Positions 20,202 through 29,614 of a stretch of DNA of 64,000 nucleotides are shown piece after piece. Within the stretch, counting starts at the first letter, position 1; each line of letters opens with the position of its first letter. Under the pieces are notes generated by a model. It saw nothing but the letters and a program-made list of their open reading frames with translations. It was not told the DNA's origin and did not search any database. The stretch comes from Psychrobacter proteolyticus (GTDB lineage Bacteria; Pseudomonadota; Gammaproteobacteria; Pseudomonadales; Moraxellaceae): assembly GCF_003350005.1 (NCBI RefSeq), contig NZ_QLKS01000003.1, positions 62,001-126,000 on the forward strand. The letters run 5' to 3'. A program made the position numbers and the translations under genes.

Positions 20202-20669
20202 ATGAGCCATACTTTAGATAATATTGATAAAGCCATTTTGAACTTGCTGCAAGATGATGCGACATTACCGCTAAAAACTGTCGCAGAGCAAGTGCATGTA
20301 TCTATCGCGACGGCGCAGCGGCGCATACAGGCGCTGATAGATAGTGATGTGATTACCAAACAAGTGGCCATCGTCAATCCTGACAAAGTGGGCTATGGCC
20401 TGACAGCAGTAGTGATGATAGAAATGGAGCGCTCTAACACTTCAATGCAACATCGATTTGAGCGCCTGATGGACGCGCAATCACGAATCATGAGCTGTTA
20501 TGAAGTATCGGGCGATTTTGATTTCATGCTGATGGTCAATGCAAAGAATATGAGCGACTATCATCAGTTCACGCGCAGCTTACTGACTTACGAAAATAAT
20601 GTGCGCAATTTCAAAAGCCAGTTTGTGATGAACTTTACTAAGAGTGGGACAAAAATCACGCTAGATTAA
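20202..20669 (+). CDS. Lrp/AsnC-family transcriptional regulator
   Basis: Feast/famine DNA-binding regulator. Residues about 5-60 form the helix-turn-helix (LDNIDKAILNLLQDDATLPLKTVAEQVHVSIATAQRRI) and about 70-150 the RAM ligand-binding and oligomerisation domain (VSGDFDFMLMV is its effector-pocket segment). 155 residues, standard. Divergent from the EamA transporter, which it probably controls; the AT-rich intergenic region 19960-20201 is the presumed operator. Confidence 0.94.
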   Translation: MSHTLDNIDKAILNLLQDDATLPLKTVAEQVHVSIATAQRRIQALIDSDVITKQVAIVNPDKVGYGLTAVVMIEMERSNTSMQHRFERLMDAQSRIMSCYEVSGDFDFMLMVNAKNMSDYHQFTRSLLTYENNVRNFKSQFVMNFTKSGTKITLD

Positions 20670-20833
20670 TTACAATTAGTTAGTCACCGCTACACTTACC
20701 TATCATATGACAATGGATGATAAGTAGCTAAATTACATATAAACACTGTACGATATTCACCAGACATCCGAGAAGAAATAAAAACTCGATAGTTAATTTC
20801 GTAAGCCCATTTATTAGACAAGGAAGCCTAATC

Positions 20834-21592
20834 ATGACTGACCACACAAATGCTACTCAGAAGAATATGCAATCGTCATTAAAACCGTTAAACCCATTAA
20901 ATTCAAAAAAGGTAATAGCAGGTGCTCTGTTTGCTACGGTACTAGCCAGCTCAGGCTGTGCGACCAGCTCATTGTTAGACAATAGCGGGCATGTCACCAC
21001 GAACACAACAAAGCAGATACTGTCTGAAGATCAAATTGTTGCCTTTGGTCGTCCTGCTCAGGCGTTACCAAAAATGCCAAACGCGTCAATGGTTATCGTA
21101 GGAGAGAAGAACAGCTACGTTCTCACCCAAGGTGGAACAGAAATGGTGAATTTACTGAGTAATCTCACGCAAGAAAACATTCAAGTGGATAACGACATGA
21201 GCTTTCATGTACCCAATAATGATGGGTACTTTCAAGGTGAGATGAAACTGTCTTATGCCAAATTAAAAGATGAGTTTGGGCGCTCAGACTATCAGTTCTT
21301 TTTGCAAAATAATGGTAAAGAGTGCACCTCAGCGAGCGATCAACGTATCAATGCTCAGCGCTTTTGTTTTAGCGTTCCTGTCAAAGGCGCTATCTATCCG
21401 CAAGTTAGTAACTTAGGGTTAATTCAGTCAAACTATCGCGCACTGACCAAGCCATATACGGTGAGCTTTTATACACAGACTCAGCAAGATGTCGTCACTC
21501 GTAGCGGTCCAAATGACGCACAAAAGCTAGTATTGCTACCCTTTGCCCTCGCCTTTGACGTAATTACTTTCCCACTTCAGTTATTAGATTAG
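20834..21592 (+). CDS. Unknown exported protein, probable lipoprotein
   Basis: The 252 residues begin with a 25-residue polar segment, then a hydrophobic stretch VIAGALFATVLASSGCATSS. The cysteine at about residue 42 could be lipidated, although SSGC is a weak lipobox (Ser at -3). The remainder is a soluble domain with SYVLTQGG, SFHVPNNDGYFQGEMKLSYAKL and a hydrophobic C-terminus (LLPFALAFDVITFPLQLLD). No family recognised with confidence. AAGGAAG precedes the ATG. Stands alone between the Lrp gene and the convergent amtB pair. Confidence 0.75.
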   Translation: MTDHTNATQKNMQSSLKPLNPLNSKKVIAGALFATVLASSGCATSSLLDNSGHVTTNTTKQILSEDQIVAFGRPAQALPKMPNASMVIVGEKNSYVLTQGGTEMVNLLSNLTQENIQVDNDMSFHVPNNDGYFQGEMKLSYAKLKDEFGRSDYQFFLQNNGKECTSASDQRINAQRFCFSVPVKGAIYPQVSNLGLIQSNYRALTKPYTVSFYTQTQQDVVTRSGPNDAQKLVLLPFALAFDVITFPLQLLD

Positions 21593-21726
21593 ATCGTTAA
21601 ACTACTAGACCGCTCATCGTCTAGTATCAAGGTACACCATGAAAGCTACGTTATAAAAGCCCCTTTATATAAGGCACGTTATCGAAAGGTTTTCCACAAT
21701 CAATCGTAACGTGCCGACTCAACATT

Positions 21727-22368
21727 TTAGAATAACTTTTCGACCAGTATTTTCGGATAGTTTTGTTTCGCTTTCTCTGCTGCTCGAAACATCATCTCAT
21801 CTGCTTCGACAGGACCTGCAACATCGCATAAACATACATAAGCCAACTGCATCAAATTATTTAACAGGTGCTCATTATCAGGTACAGACGGGCGATTGCC
21901 TTCTAAAAACTGACTGATGTTAAGACTATGCCCTTTGAAGGTGCGCTCTTGCGAAACAGTTTGGTGCATGGTCAGAAATAGGTTGCGACTTTCTGTTTCT
22001 GATAGCTGACTGCGCAGTGCTTCTATGACGGTATAAAATGCCAGAACCAACTCAGAGACAGGGACTGGCGCTTTGATTGCTTTATTATGACCATTATGGC
22101 TATTGTGACTATCAGACTCGACAGTCTGCTGACTGTCCGCTTGCAACGTAGCCCAAAAGCCTTTCCTAATATCAGACTTATAAGCTTGCAGCTCAGGATA
22201 GCGCCTTGTCACATCCAAGACGCACTGTTGCATCATTTTTACAGAGACAGTCGAGTATCGCTGCCACTGTGATTTAAGCAGTCGCACCTCTTCAGGATGT
22301 AGATAGTCGGCAAGTACTTCTGCCATCGCAGTCACAGCTTGGTCTACGGATTGAGTATCAATGTTCAT
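21727..22368 (-). CDS. Unknown protein encoded immediately downstream of amtB
   Basis: I do not recognise this 213-residue, mostly alpha-helical, soluble protein. It has an N-terminal helical part (about 1-75), a His/Asn/Ser linker (SDSHNSHNGHNKAIK, about 84-98) that could bind metal or simply be flexible, and a C-terminal helical part (about 100-213). AGGAGAG at good spacing supports the start. It begins 10 bases after the amtB stop codon, so both are almost certainly co-transcribed from the sigma54 promoter at 23860-23874. The partner of amtB is usually glnK; this is not a PII protein, which lacks no recognisable T-loop equivalent here. A role tied to nitrogen status is inferred from context only. 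Confidence 0.8.
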   Translation of the reverse strand: MNIDTQSVDQAVTAMAEVLADYLHPEEVRLLKSQWQRYSTVSVKMMQQCVLDVTRRYPELQAYKSDIRKGFWATLQADSQQTVESDSHNSHNGHNKAIKAPVPVSELVLAFYTVIEALRSQLSETESRNLFLTMHQTVSQERTFKGHSLNISQFLEGNRPSVPDNEHLLNNLMQLAYVCLCDVAGPVEADEMMFRAAEKAKQNYPKILVEKLF

Positions 22369-22378
22369 CAGCTCTCTC

Positions 22379-23767
22379 CTATAAATGCCGCTCAGTTAAA
22401 CTCTTGGAATCAAACATCTGTTTCTGAAATTCAGGATAACCAAGCTCTGCATGCTCGGTATAATCAAGGCCGCGTTGCTCATGTAAACGGCTTGCTTTTA
22501 ACCCAAAGCTTAGATCGATAAGCTTATACATCACCAAACCCAGTCCCAGTCCCCAGCCTAACGCTACACCGACGCCCAGCGCTTGTACGCCAAGCCGTGA
22601 TAAGTTAAATACATCTCCTGTATAAAACAATCCTGCGGCGAGCGTACCCCATGCCCCGCCAAAGCCATGTACTGCCACTGCCGAGACCACATCGTCTACT
22701 TTGAATTTTAATAATGCTTGCGATGATAAGATATACACCACTGAAGCGACCGCACCGATAATAATGGCAAATACAGGCGTTGTGGTCGCACAACCTGCAG
22801 TAATCGATACCAGACCAATCAAACTGGCATTGACACTATCGCTCAGCAAAATGGCTTTGTTAAGCGATCGTGAAATAAGCATATAGCTCACCACCGCACT
22901 CACTGCAGCGACAAAAGTATTGACTGCGATTAAACCAATATTGCCGGTGATAGATAACGTCGATCCCGCATTGAACCCGAACCAACCAAACCATAAGATA
23001 AATCCACCAAGCGCCAGTAACGTCATGTTATGCCCTGCGATGAGTCTTGGCGTGCCATCAGGGGCAAAGCGGCCTAGTCTTGGGCCAATGACCAAGATGC
23101 CTGCCAATGCCAACCAGCCACCGATAGAATGCACGACGGTAGACCCAGCAAAATCAATAAAACCAAGCTCAGCTAGCCAGCCCGTCCCGCCGAAGTAACC
23201 ACCCCATACCCAACTGGCAAACACAGGATAAATGAACAAACAAATCAAACATGCCGCCACTGCATAACCGATAAAGGAAACGCGCTCTGCCATTGCACCA
23301 CTAGCAATCGTCACCGCTGTCGCTGCAAACATCATCTGAAAGAACATCAGTGCCCAGTCCATATTAGACAACGTGACTGGCATAAAGTGATCCGTGCCGA
23401 CAAACCCTGAATTATTGGTACCCATCATTAGCCCAAAACCAACTAAGTAGAACGCCAGACCACCGATACACATATCGGTATAGTTTTTCATCATCACGTT
23501 TACCGCATTTTTCGCTCGTACTGATCCGCTCTCCAGTAGTGCAAAACCTGCCTGCATAAAGAACACCAATACCCCGCCCCAGATAATCCAGGCGATATTT
23601 TGATATTCGAGCAGCTGTGCCACGGTCAATGTGTCGGTCCCAGCGGCTTGGGCGCTACCCATCATTGCAAACGATAATGTACTTAGCACCAGCCTATTGT
23701 TTAGCGATAATTTTAATAGTTTTGATAATGTCTTTATCGTGTCCAGTCCAACAGATGATGTTCTCAT
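22379..23767 (-). CDS. amtB: Ammonium transporter
   Basis: Inner-membrane Amt/Rh-family ammonium channel. It has a cleavable signal-like N-terminus ending near SAQA-AGTD (residue about 41) and eleven hydrophobic helices with family motifs: GGVLVFFMQAGFALLE, FAATAVTIASGAMAERVSF, DFAGSTVVHSIGG, WFGWFGFNAGSTL, and AVHGFGGAWGTLAAG. ATG 23767 is preferred over ATG 23782 because GGAG lies between them at correct spacing. A sigma54 promoter lies 93 bases upstream. It ends in a short cytoplasmic tail. Confidence 0.96.
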   Translation of the reverse strand: MRTSSVGLDTIKTLSKLLKLSLNNRLVLSTLSFAMMGSAQAAGTDTLTVAQLLEYQNIAWIIWGGVLVFFMQAGFALLESGSVRAKNAVNVMMKNYTDMCIGGLAFYLVGFGLMMGTNNSGFVGTDHFMPVTLSNMDWALMFFQMMFAATAVTIASGAMAERVSFIGYAVAACLICLFIYPVFASWVWGGYFGGTGWLAELGFIDFAGSTVVHSIGGWLALAGILVIGPRLGRFAPDGTPRLIAGHNMTLLALGGFILWFGWFGFNAGSTLSITGNIGLIAVNTFVAAVSAVVSYMLISRSLNKAILLSDSVNASLIGLVSITAGCATTTPVFAIIIGAVASVVYILSSQALLKFKVDDVVSAVAVHGFGGAWGTLAAGLFYTGDVFNLSRLGVQALGVGVALGWGLGLGLVMYKLIDLSFGLKASRLHEQRGLDYTEHAELGYPEFQKQMFDSKSLTERHL

Positions 23768-23859
23768 TTTATCTCCAAACACTTATCTATCCGTTCAAAT
23801 TTTATCGGTGCACTATTTTTACTCATTAATGCACACAAATAAGCCCTAAAAGGGGTGGA

Positions 23860-23874
23860 GCAAAACCTGTGCCA
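23860..23874 (-). promoter_or_regulatory. sigma54 (RpoN) promoter of amtB
   Basis: The minus strand reads TGGCAC-AGGTT-TTGC, an exact match to the -24/-12 consensus TGGCAC-N5-TTGC, 93 bases before the amtB start. Nitrogen-regulated amtB genes are typically driven by RpoN with NtrC. A matching NtrC site was not identified by eye. Confidence 0.85.
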
Positions 23875-24268
23875 AAACCTATTATTAGAAATTGAAGGAA
23901 GTGTTAAATATAAGAAAACAAATGACCAGTATCAGCCAAATAAGTATTTTGATAAAAATGCTTGAGAGGATGTGGCTATAAATTGAACTAGGGTAGAGAA
24001 TCATTGTTGGAAGTAAGTTTGATTGAACTAATAATGTGACTGTTCTGTCTAGACTGTTTTTGCCATTATTTTGCTGTGCGGATAGCTTACTTTGCATGAG
24101 CAGTTTATCTCACGCTATCAATAACTTATCGGCAATCGTCCCTAATAGAATAGGTCGCATAGTGAAGGCGATTCATGTTAAAATGAGCGCTTTTAAATTC
24201 GCCTTTATTATCATTGGGTAATAAGGGCTGTATTTTTAGTGCCATTTTTCTAATTAACAGGTCCGCCC
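23875..24268. other. Divergent intergenic region amtB / ygiQ-like gene
   Basis: About 390 bases with no convincing gene. A 70-codon frame on the minus strand (23885-24097) has a hydrophobic end but no ribosome-binding site and atypical composition. The region probably holds activator sites for amtB and the promoter of the radical-SAM gene. Confidence 0.4.
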
Positions 24269-26722
24269 ATGTCTGCCGATACCATCGCCCGCACTGCCTT
24301 TAAACAAGGCACCAAGCCACTTTATGATTATGACAAACACTGGGCGAGCTGCTACGAGCCGGCGCCTTATCTACCGATGAGCCGCAAAGAAATGGACGAT
24401 TTGGGCTGGGATGCTTGTGACGTTATCATCATCTCAGGTGATGCCTATGTTGATCATCCAAGCTTTGGTATGGCCATCATCGGTCGCCTATTAGAGTCGC
24501 AAGGTTTCCGTGTTGGTATCATCGCTCAGCCAGATTGGAAGAGCAAAGACGCCTTTATGGAATTGGGCAAACCTGTCTATGCGTACGGCGTGACCGCGGG
24601 CAACATGGACAGCATGATCAACCGCTATACGGCAGATCGCAAAATCCGTAGCGATGATGCTTACTCTCCAGGCAACGTGGCAAACAAACGCCCTGACCGC
24701 GCGGCTATCGTCTATAGCCAACGCTGCCGTGAAGCCTATCCTGATGTGCCTATTATCTTGGGCGGCATCGAAGGTAGTCTACGCCGTATCGCTCATTATG
24801 ACTATTGGTCAGACAAAGTGCGCCGTAGTATCTTGCTGGATGCGCGTGCTGATGTCTTATTATATGGTAATGCTGAGCGTGCGATCGTCGATGTGGTACA
24901 TGGTCTGTCTAAGGGCTATAGCTTTGAGCAGATGAGCAAATTGCGTGGTACGGCTTACTTATTGACCCCGACTCGTCGCCATTGGCAAGAAGATATGACT
25001 GAGGTTGCGAGTAATGATGTCGATACCGTTGGCCGTGTCGATCCAATTATCAACCCTTATGTAATGACCGAGGACGTTGATAGCTGTTCAATTGAGCAGA
25101 GCAAACCATCAGACTCGCCTGTTGGCCAAGCCATGCCTTCATCTATGTCATCGCAATATCAGGGCTTCGTCGCTGAACCAGTTGCCAATAAAGTCATCAA
25201 CGCTGAGCAAGTCGATGAAGAGACGCAAGTGGTGCAAATGCGCGGCTTTGATAAGCCAATGACGGCACGTAAGCATAAGCTAAAAATGCCACCACGTGAA
25301 AAGACGGTGATTCGTCTGCCTGACTACGAGCATGTCAAATCTGACCCTGTACTTTATGCTCATGCAAGTCGTATCCTGCATTTAGAGACCAATCCGGGTA
25401 ACGCCCGTGCGCTCGTACAGCGTCATAGCAGCGGTGCTGGTAATTCGCATACCTCTATCGACGTTTGGCTCAATCCGCCACCAGTGCCACTCTCGACAGA
25501 AGAGATGGATTATGTGTTTGACTTGCCGTATGCGCGCCTGCCGCATCCAAGCTATGGCGATGCGCGCATCCCTGCTTATGACATGATTAAGTTTTCGGTC
25601 AATATCATGCGTGGCTGTTTTGGTGGTTGTACTTTCTGCTCGATCACTGAGCATGAAGGCCGTATTATCCAGAGCCGTTCAGAAGATTCAATCTTGCGCG
25701 AAGTAGAAGCAATTCGTGATACCGCACCGAACTTTACTGGTGTGATATCTGACCTTGGTGGCCCAACAGCCAACATGTACCGCCTCAGCTGTAAAGACGA
25801 AACGATTGAAAAGAACTGCCGTAAGCCGTCTTGTGTCTATCCGGACGTCTGTGAAAACCTGATTACCGATCACAGTAATTTGACCAAGCTATATCGCAAA
25901 GCGCGTGATATCAAAGGCGTGAAAAAAATCCTGATTGCTTCAGGCTTACGTTATGACTTGGCAGTAAAAGATCCTGAATATGTGAAAGAGTTGGTCAGTC
26001 ATCACGTCGGTGGTTATCTCAAGATTGCGCCTGAGCATTCTGAAGAAGGCGTGCTATCGAAGATGATGAAACCGGGCATGGGCAGCTATGATCAGTTCAA
26101 AGCCATGTTTGAGCAATTCAGCCAAGAAGCAGGCAAAGAGCAATATCTGATTCCTTACTTCATCGCCGCCCATCCGGGTACCAAAGATGAAGATATGATG
26201 AACCTTGCGCTTTGGCTCAAAAGTAATGGCTACCGTGCTGACCAAGTACAGGCGTTTTATCCAAGTCCAATGGCGACCGCGACCACCATGTATCACACGC
26301 ACAAAGATCCACTACATAAGGTCAGCCGTGATGAAGGTGACATGGATATCGTCAAGTCTGGCAAGCAGCGCAAACTGCATAAAGCATTCTTGCGCTATCA
26401 TGATCCAAAAAACTGGGTATTACTACGTAAAGCCTTACAAGACATGGGTCGTAGTGACTTGATTGGTAAAAACCGTGGTTGTTTGATTCCACCATTTAAC
26501 GCCAGTTTAGAAGGGCGTGATGCCGCGCAAGATACTTATCAGTCAGCGCGCAAAAAGAACAGCCGTGTTGGCAATGATTCAGTGAAGCGCAGTAATGGCT
26601 CGTCAAACAACAATGCGTCAGCTAAAGGTGCAGCGGGCAAAGGCATGGCGGGTAAAAAGAAAGTCAGCAAAGGTAATTTTCAGACTCAGCATACTGGTCT
26701 GCCACCACGTAAAACCAAGTAG
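24269..26722 (+). CDS. YgiQ-family radical SAM protein
   Basis: Radical S-adenosylmethionine enzyme of unknown reaction, family UPF0313/YgiQ. An N-terminal cobalamin-binding-like UPF0313 domain (about 35-240, e.g. [24 protein letters not shown] and [17 protein letters not shown]) precedes the radical SAM core, whose cluster cysteines are Cys450, Cys454 and Cys457 in [11 protein letters not shown]. The conserved C-terminal part has [11 protein letters not shown] and [16 protein letters not shown]. The tail after about residue 755 is basic and low-complexity (Lys, Gly, Asn, Ser). At 817 residues it is longer than E. coli YgiQ, mainly through a polar insertion at about 248-325. Single gene with its own terminator. 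Confidence 0.93.
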   Translation: MSADTIARTAFKQGTKPLYDYDKHWASCYEPAPYLPMSRKEMDDLGWDACDVIIISGDAYVDHPSFGMAIIGRLLESQGFRVGIIAQPDWKSKDAFMELGKPVYAYGVTAGNMDSMINRYTADRKIRSDDAYSPGNVANKRPDRAAIVYSQRCREAYPDVPIILGGIEGSLRRIAHYDYWSDKVRRSILLDARADVLLYGNAERAIVDVVHGLSKGYSFEQMSKLRGTAYLLTPTRRHWQEDMTEVASNDVDTVGRVDPIINPYVMTEDVDSCSIEQSKPSDSPVGQAMPSSMSSQYQGFVAEPVANKVINAEQVDEETQVVQMRGFDKPMTARKHKLKMPPREKTVIRLPDYEHVKSDPVLYAHASRILHLETNPGNARALVQRHSSGAGNSHTSIDVWLNPPPVPLSTEEMDYVFDLPYARLPHPSYGDARIPAYDMIKFSVNIMRGCFGGCTFCSITEHEGRIIQSRSEDSILREVEAIRDTAPNFTGVISDLGGPTANMYRLSCKDETIEKNCRKPSCVYPDVCENLITDHSNLTKLYRKARDIKGVKKILIASGLRYDLAVKDPEYVKELVSHHVGGYLKIAPEHSEEGVLSKMMKPGMGSYDQFKAMFEQFSQEAGKEQYLIPYFIAAHPGTKDEDMMNLALWLKSNGYRADQVQAFYPSPMATATTMYHTHKDPLHKVSRDEGDMDIVKSGKQRKLHKAFLRYHDPKNWVLLRKALQDMGRSDLIGKNRGCLIPPFNASLEGRDAAQDTYQSARKKNSRVGNDSVKRSNGSSNNNASAKGAAGKGMAGKKKVSKGNFQTQHTGLPPRKTK

Positions 26723-26788
26723 TGTTCATAGCAATTAATGTTCATAGTATAAAAACGCATGCTCAATCTAGCGCATGTTAAGTGAAAC

Positions 26789-26829
26789 AAAAAAGCGTCT
26801 ATCAGCCACTCGTTGATAGGCGCTTTTTT
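26789..26829 (+). terminator. Terminator of the ygiQ-like gene
   Basis: A stem of about 16 bp (AAAAAGCGTCTATCA with TGATAGGCGCTTTTT, one G-T pair) and a T run, 66 bases after the stop codon. The remaining 26830-27051 holds no gene. Confidence 0.85.
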
Positions 26830-27051
26830 ACGCGCTAATTTTATAGACGTGCATTTCATAATTAACACTGTTTACTTTTCACCCTGTCGCAAATTGCAAG
26901 TTACATTAGACAGCGGTTGGGTAACGAAGCTAACAGGTAACGAACAATTTCTAACACTGAAATGGTTCGTTTTCGCTACTATAACCCTCATATGCTAAAC
27001 GCATCATTAAGAACAAGTAAATGACATTAGTAAAAAGCTTTGGAGAGCACT

Positions 27052-27462
27052 ATGAAAATGATAACTAAAATTGCGACTACCCTACCAGTCCTTGCCCTAT
27101 TGAGCGCTTGTGCGACTACCGCACCAACTACCCCAGATGCAACTGATACGCCAGTTCCAGAAAAAGTAACCGCTGCCTATGATCGTATGGCGCCAGCACC
27201 ATACGCCTGTACCGATGATAGCAAAATCATGGCAAAGCAATCTATTAATAAAGAACAAGTGATGCTCAACGTCACCTTGCCAAAAGTAAAATGGGCTGAG
27301 CAGCCGATCATCCTAAATGGTAAAGTGAAAGGCGAAGTTGCAAGCTATGTAAATGACTCAAACCCAGAAGTCGTCTATGCATGGCACATGAAAGGTGACA
27401 AAGGTATCTTTGCGATGAAGTGGGCTGACGGTAAAGAATACCAAGTAAACTGCCAAATCTAA
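27052..27462 (+). CDS. Lipoprotein with an MliC-like domain
   Basis: The product begins MKMITKIATTLPVLALLSACATT, a clear lipobox (LLSAC, Cys at residue 20). After a Thr/Pro-rich linker, the domain from about residue 50 has YACTDDSKIMAKQ, an AWHMKGDKGIFAMKWADG segment and a terminal CQI. The paired cysteines (YAC and NCQ) and beta-rich pattern resemble MliC, the membrane-bound C-type lysozyme inhibitor, but this is a motif-level judgement. ATG 27052 is chosen because GGAG lies 7 bases upstream; a TTG at 27040 overlaps that site. Followed by a terminator. Confidence 0.82.
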   Translation: MKMITKIATTLPVLALLSACATTAPTTPDATDTPVPEKVTAAYDRMAPAPYACTDDSKIMAKQSINKEQVMLNVTLPKVKWAEQPIILNGKVKGEVASYVNDSNPEVVYAWHMKGDKGIFAMKWADGKEYQVNCQI

Positions 27463-27511
27463 CCAGCTAGAGATACGCTCATATCGTAATAGACAAATAG
27501 TCGTAATAGAC

Positions 27512-27544
27512 AAAAGCAGTCATCATATAGTGGCTGCTTTTTTA
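27512..27544 (+). terminator. Terminator after the MliC-like gene
   Basis: Stem AAAAGCAGTCA / TGGCTGCTTTT (one G-T pair) with an 8-base loop and a T run, 50 bases after the stop codon. Confidence 0.75.
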
Positions 27545-27606
27545 TGCTTGTTCGTTTGATGTTTTTATAGAAATGGCTATAAAAGTCAGCATCAGATAGA
27601 TAGTTG

Positions 27607-27710
27607 TATAGTCAGTTCAACATAATTTCGATACAAGGAAACCGAGTGCAAGTTATACATTAGTATGCTTAGCGAGGATGACGCTGTAGCGGATTTATAT
27701 AGACTTGACT
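27607..27710 (+). repeat. Dispersed ~105-bp palindromic intergenic repeat, copy R1
   Basis: Diverged member of the family described at R6. It keeps ACAAGGAAACCGAGTGCA and TAGCGAGGATGACGCTGTA and has TATAGTC-type inverted ends. It abuts copy R2 in the same orientation. Confidence 0.7.
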
Positions 27711-27711
27711 A

Positions 27712-27819
27712 TATAGTTGATTCAATTTAAAAGTGGTACAAGGCAGCCGAGTGCAGATATAACTGTGATACTGCAAGCGAGGTTAACGTTGTCATTCTTT
27801 TATAGAGGATTAGACTATA
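27712..27819 (+). repeat. Dispersed ~105-bp palindromic intergenic repeat, copy R2
   Basis: Well-conserved copy with GTACAAGGCAGCCGAGTGCA, GCAAGCGAGGTTAACGTTGT and flanking TATAG ends. In direct tandem with R1. Confidence 0.8.
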
Positions 27820-27924
27820 TCAAAAATTACCATCTAATGTATTTCGCTAGAGAAGCACAAAGAAAGCTGTCAAAATAGCAGGTAGAGCAAATCAATCATG
27901 ACCAACAATCAAAAGGGTAACTCG

Positions 27925-28461
27925 ATGGCGAAGCGTCTGATAAATATGATGGTAATTGCAACGGCAAGCATGTGGGCGCTGACAGGCTGCGATAACACCG
28001 CCGAATCTGTCGATGCCACTGAGCAAACTGCGGAGACAGGAGCAGATCCAACTGCATCGGCAGCTGATACCATCGACTGGTCACTGGTAGATAGCGATGC
28101 AAAGCCTGCTGACCCTACCAATTATAAATATCCGTTTGCCATCGATAGTCAAAACGTCCGAGACTATGCAGATTACTTCAAAGTGGACGCTGCGACCGCT
28201 CAGCATAATCTGACGGTAAGCATGGCAAGTAACGAAGCGCTATCGAAAGCATTAGATCAACTCAGCGAAACCTATGTCTCACACGAGCTAACCGATGGCA
28301 ATGAGATGACGCTTATCATTCATACCACGCCTGATGTCGCTGCCAGTCGCTATGATTATGTGCTGTCTGATGACTTTGCTAAAGGACTGGTGCTGCCTAT
28401 CGTGATACAGCCAGATGGTAAGAAAGGTGATGTGAAAGCGCATGGAGAGATAGCAGAATAA
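27925..28461 (+). CDS. Lipoprotein of unknown function
   Basis: The 178-residue product starts MAKRLINMMVIATASMWALTGCDN, with a good lipobox (LTGC, Cys at about residue 22), followed by an Ala/Thr/Asp-rich linker (about 25-60) and a soluble domain with PFAIDSQNVRDYADYFKVDAATAQHNLTVSMASNEALSKALDQL. No family recognised. An ATG at 27898 is also in frame, but AAGGG lies just before ATG 27925, where the signal peptide properly begins. Downstream of the R1/R2 repeats and convergent with the glutaredoxin-MauE gene. Confidence 0.8.
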   Translation: MAKRLINMMVIATASMWALTGCDNTAESVDATEQTAETGADPTASAADTIDWSLVDSDAKPADPTNYKYPFAIDSQNVRDYADYFKVDAATAQHNLTVSMASNEALSKALDQLSETYVSHELTDGNEMTLIIHTTPDVAASRYDYVLSDDFAKGLVLPIVIQPDGKKGDVKAHGEIAE

Positions 28462-28518
28462 ACAGGTTTTTCACTTAGCACGTGGCACCATATCATAGCG
28501 CTGATGGCATTACAGTCG

Positions 28519-29382
28519 TTATGATATAAATGCCCGAATCAGCATATAACCACCCATACCGAACATCATGACGTTTTCGGTTAAAGAGATCGCGCCCAGT
28601 GGCACATTACTATCGCCGCCGACGCAGGCGCATTTTAGCTCGCGCTTGTCGATATAGACCGCTTTTATAACAGACACTCCGCCAACTAAGCCAATGCTAA
28701 AAGCAACGATACCTGCAATCGGATTGAGCCAAGGTTGATCGGCAAGCATAGCAATACCTGCAAACGCTTCTAAAAACGGATAAACATAGGCATAGCGTAC
28801 TACGCGGCGTGCCAATAAATCATAACCCAAAAATCCCGTGCTAAACCCTTCTAAATCCTCAAGCTTTTTAATCGCTAATACACACATAGACAACGCAACA
28901 AACCACATAAGCGCTTGTATCGACAAGACGCTGACGGCAAAGGCCCAGCATAACGCCAGCGTCATCAGCGCGGTAACAGCAAATATCGCAATGATGGGTG
29001 CGTAAGTGGTGTCGTCGTCTGTCTCGGGTTCATGATTGCCCAAAAAGACTTGCAGATCATCATTACCGCCAACGCGCTTGCCATCAATAAAGGTCTGCGG
29101 CGTGGTCTTGACCCCAAGCGTATCTTTGACCAATGTATTCTCATCTTGGGTCGTGATATGGCGATCAATGATGTCATAGCCTGCGTGCTTCAGCGCATCC
29201 AATGACTTGAGACCAAACGGACATAAATGGTCGGACATCACCATACGAAAGATGATGGCGGACTGCCCGCCTTCTTTGCCGATATGCTCGCCTTGTAGGG
29301 TATCGATGAGATGCCGTACTTGTTGGCTTTGGCTGTTGTCTATGGTGTCAGTATTAGATTTATTGTTAGTATTGTCTGCCAT
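28519..29382 (-). CDS. Glutaredoxin domain fused to a MauE/DoxX-like membrane domain
   Basis: Residues about 40-120 form a glutaredoxin fold: single-cysteine active site CPFG, then VKTTPQTFIDGKRVGGNDDL, the glutathione-binding cis-Pro and GG motifs. From about residue 125 there are four to five hydrophobic helices resembling MauE, a family that supports disulfide formation or cofactor maturation in the membrane, with a CAC motif (LKCACVGG) near the C-terminus. The presumed role is membrane-coupled thiol redox; the substrate is unknown. A strong AAGGAG precedes ATG 29382. Monocistronic. Confidence 0.85.
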   Translation of the reverse strand: MADNTNNKSNTDTIDNSQSQQVRHLIDTLQGEHIGKEGGQSAIIFRMVMSDHLCPFGLKSLDALKHAGYDIIDRHITTQDENTLVKDTLGVKTTPQTFIDGKRVGGNDDLQVFLGNHEPETDDDTTYAPIIAIFAVTALMTLALCWAFAVSVLSIQALMWFVALSMCVLAIKKLEDLEGFSTGFLGYDLLARRVVRYAYVYPFLEAFAGIAMLADQPWLNPIAGIVAFSIGLVGGVSVIKAVYIDKRELKCACVGGDSNVPLGAISLTENVMMFGMGGYMLIRAFIS

Positions 29383-29579
29383 AACGCGCTCCTTACGTTT
29401 TGCTTATTCGCTGCTTGATAACAGTTTTTCTTATGACTGTGACTATTATCTTATAAGCATCGGTAAGGATGATCTGAATCAGTCTTGTTAACTTTGTTAG
29501 GTTTAATGATAAGTAACATTGGGTTTTGTGGGGATGGACTTTTGCTGCGTAGTGAGAAGCAAGCAAAATTTAGGTAAAG

Positions 29580-29613
29580 TAAAAAGCGTACACTGGAGTA
29601 GCACACGCTTTTT
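29580..29613 (-). terminator. Terminator of the DUF2971 gene
   Basis: Stem AAAAAGCGT / ACGCTTTTT with a 15-base loop, T run on the minus strand, starting 2 bases after the stop codon. Confidence 0.65.
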
Positions 29614-29614
29614 C

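Noticed and set aside
23885..24097. Seventy-codon frame between amtB and the ygiQ-like gene with a hydrophobic C-terminus
   Set aside because: No ribosome-binding site, AT-rich chance hydrophobicity, and it overlaps the presumed amtB regulatory region.
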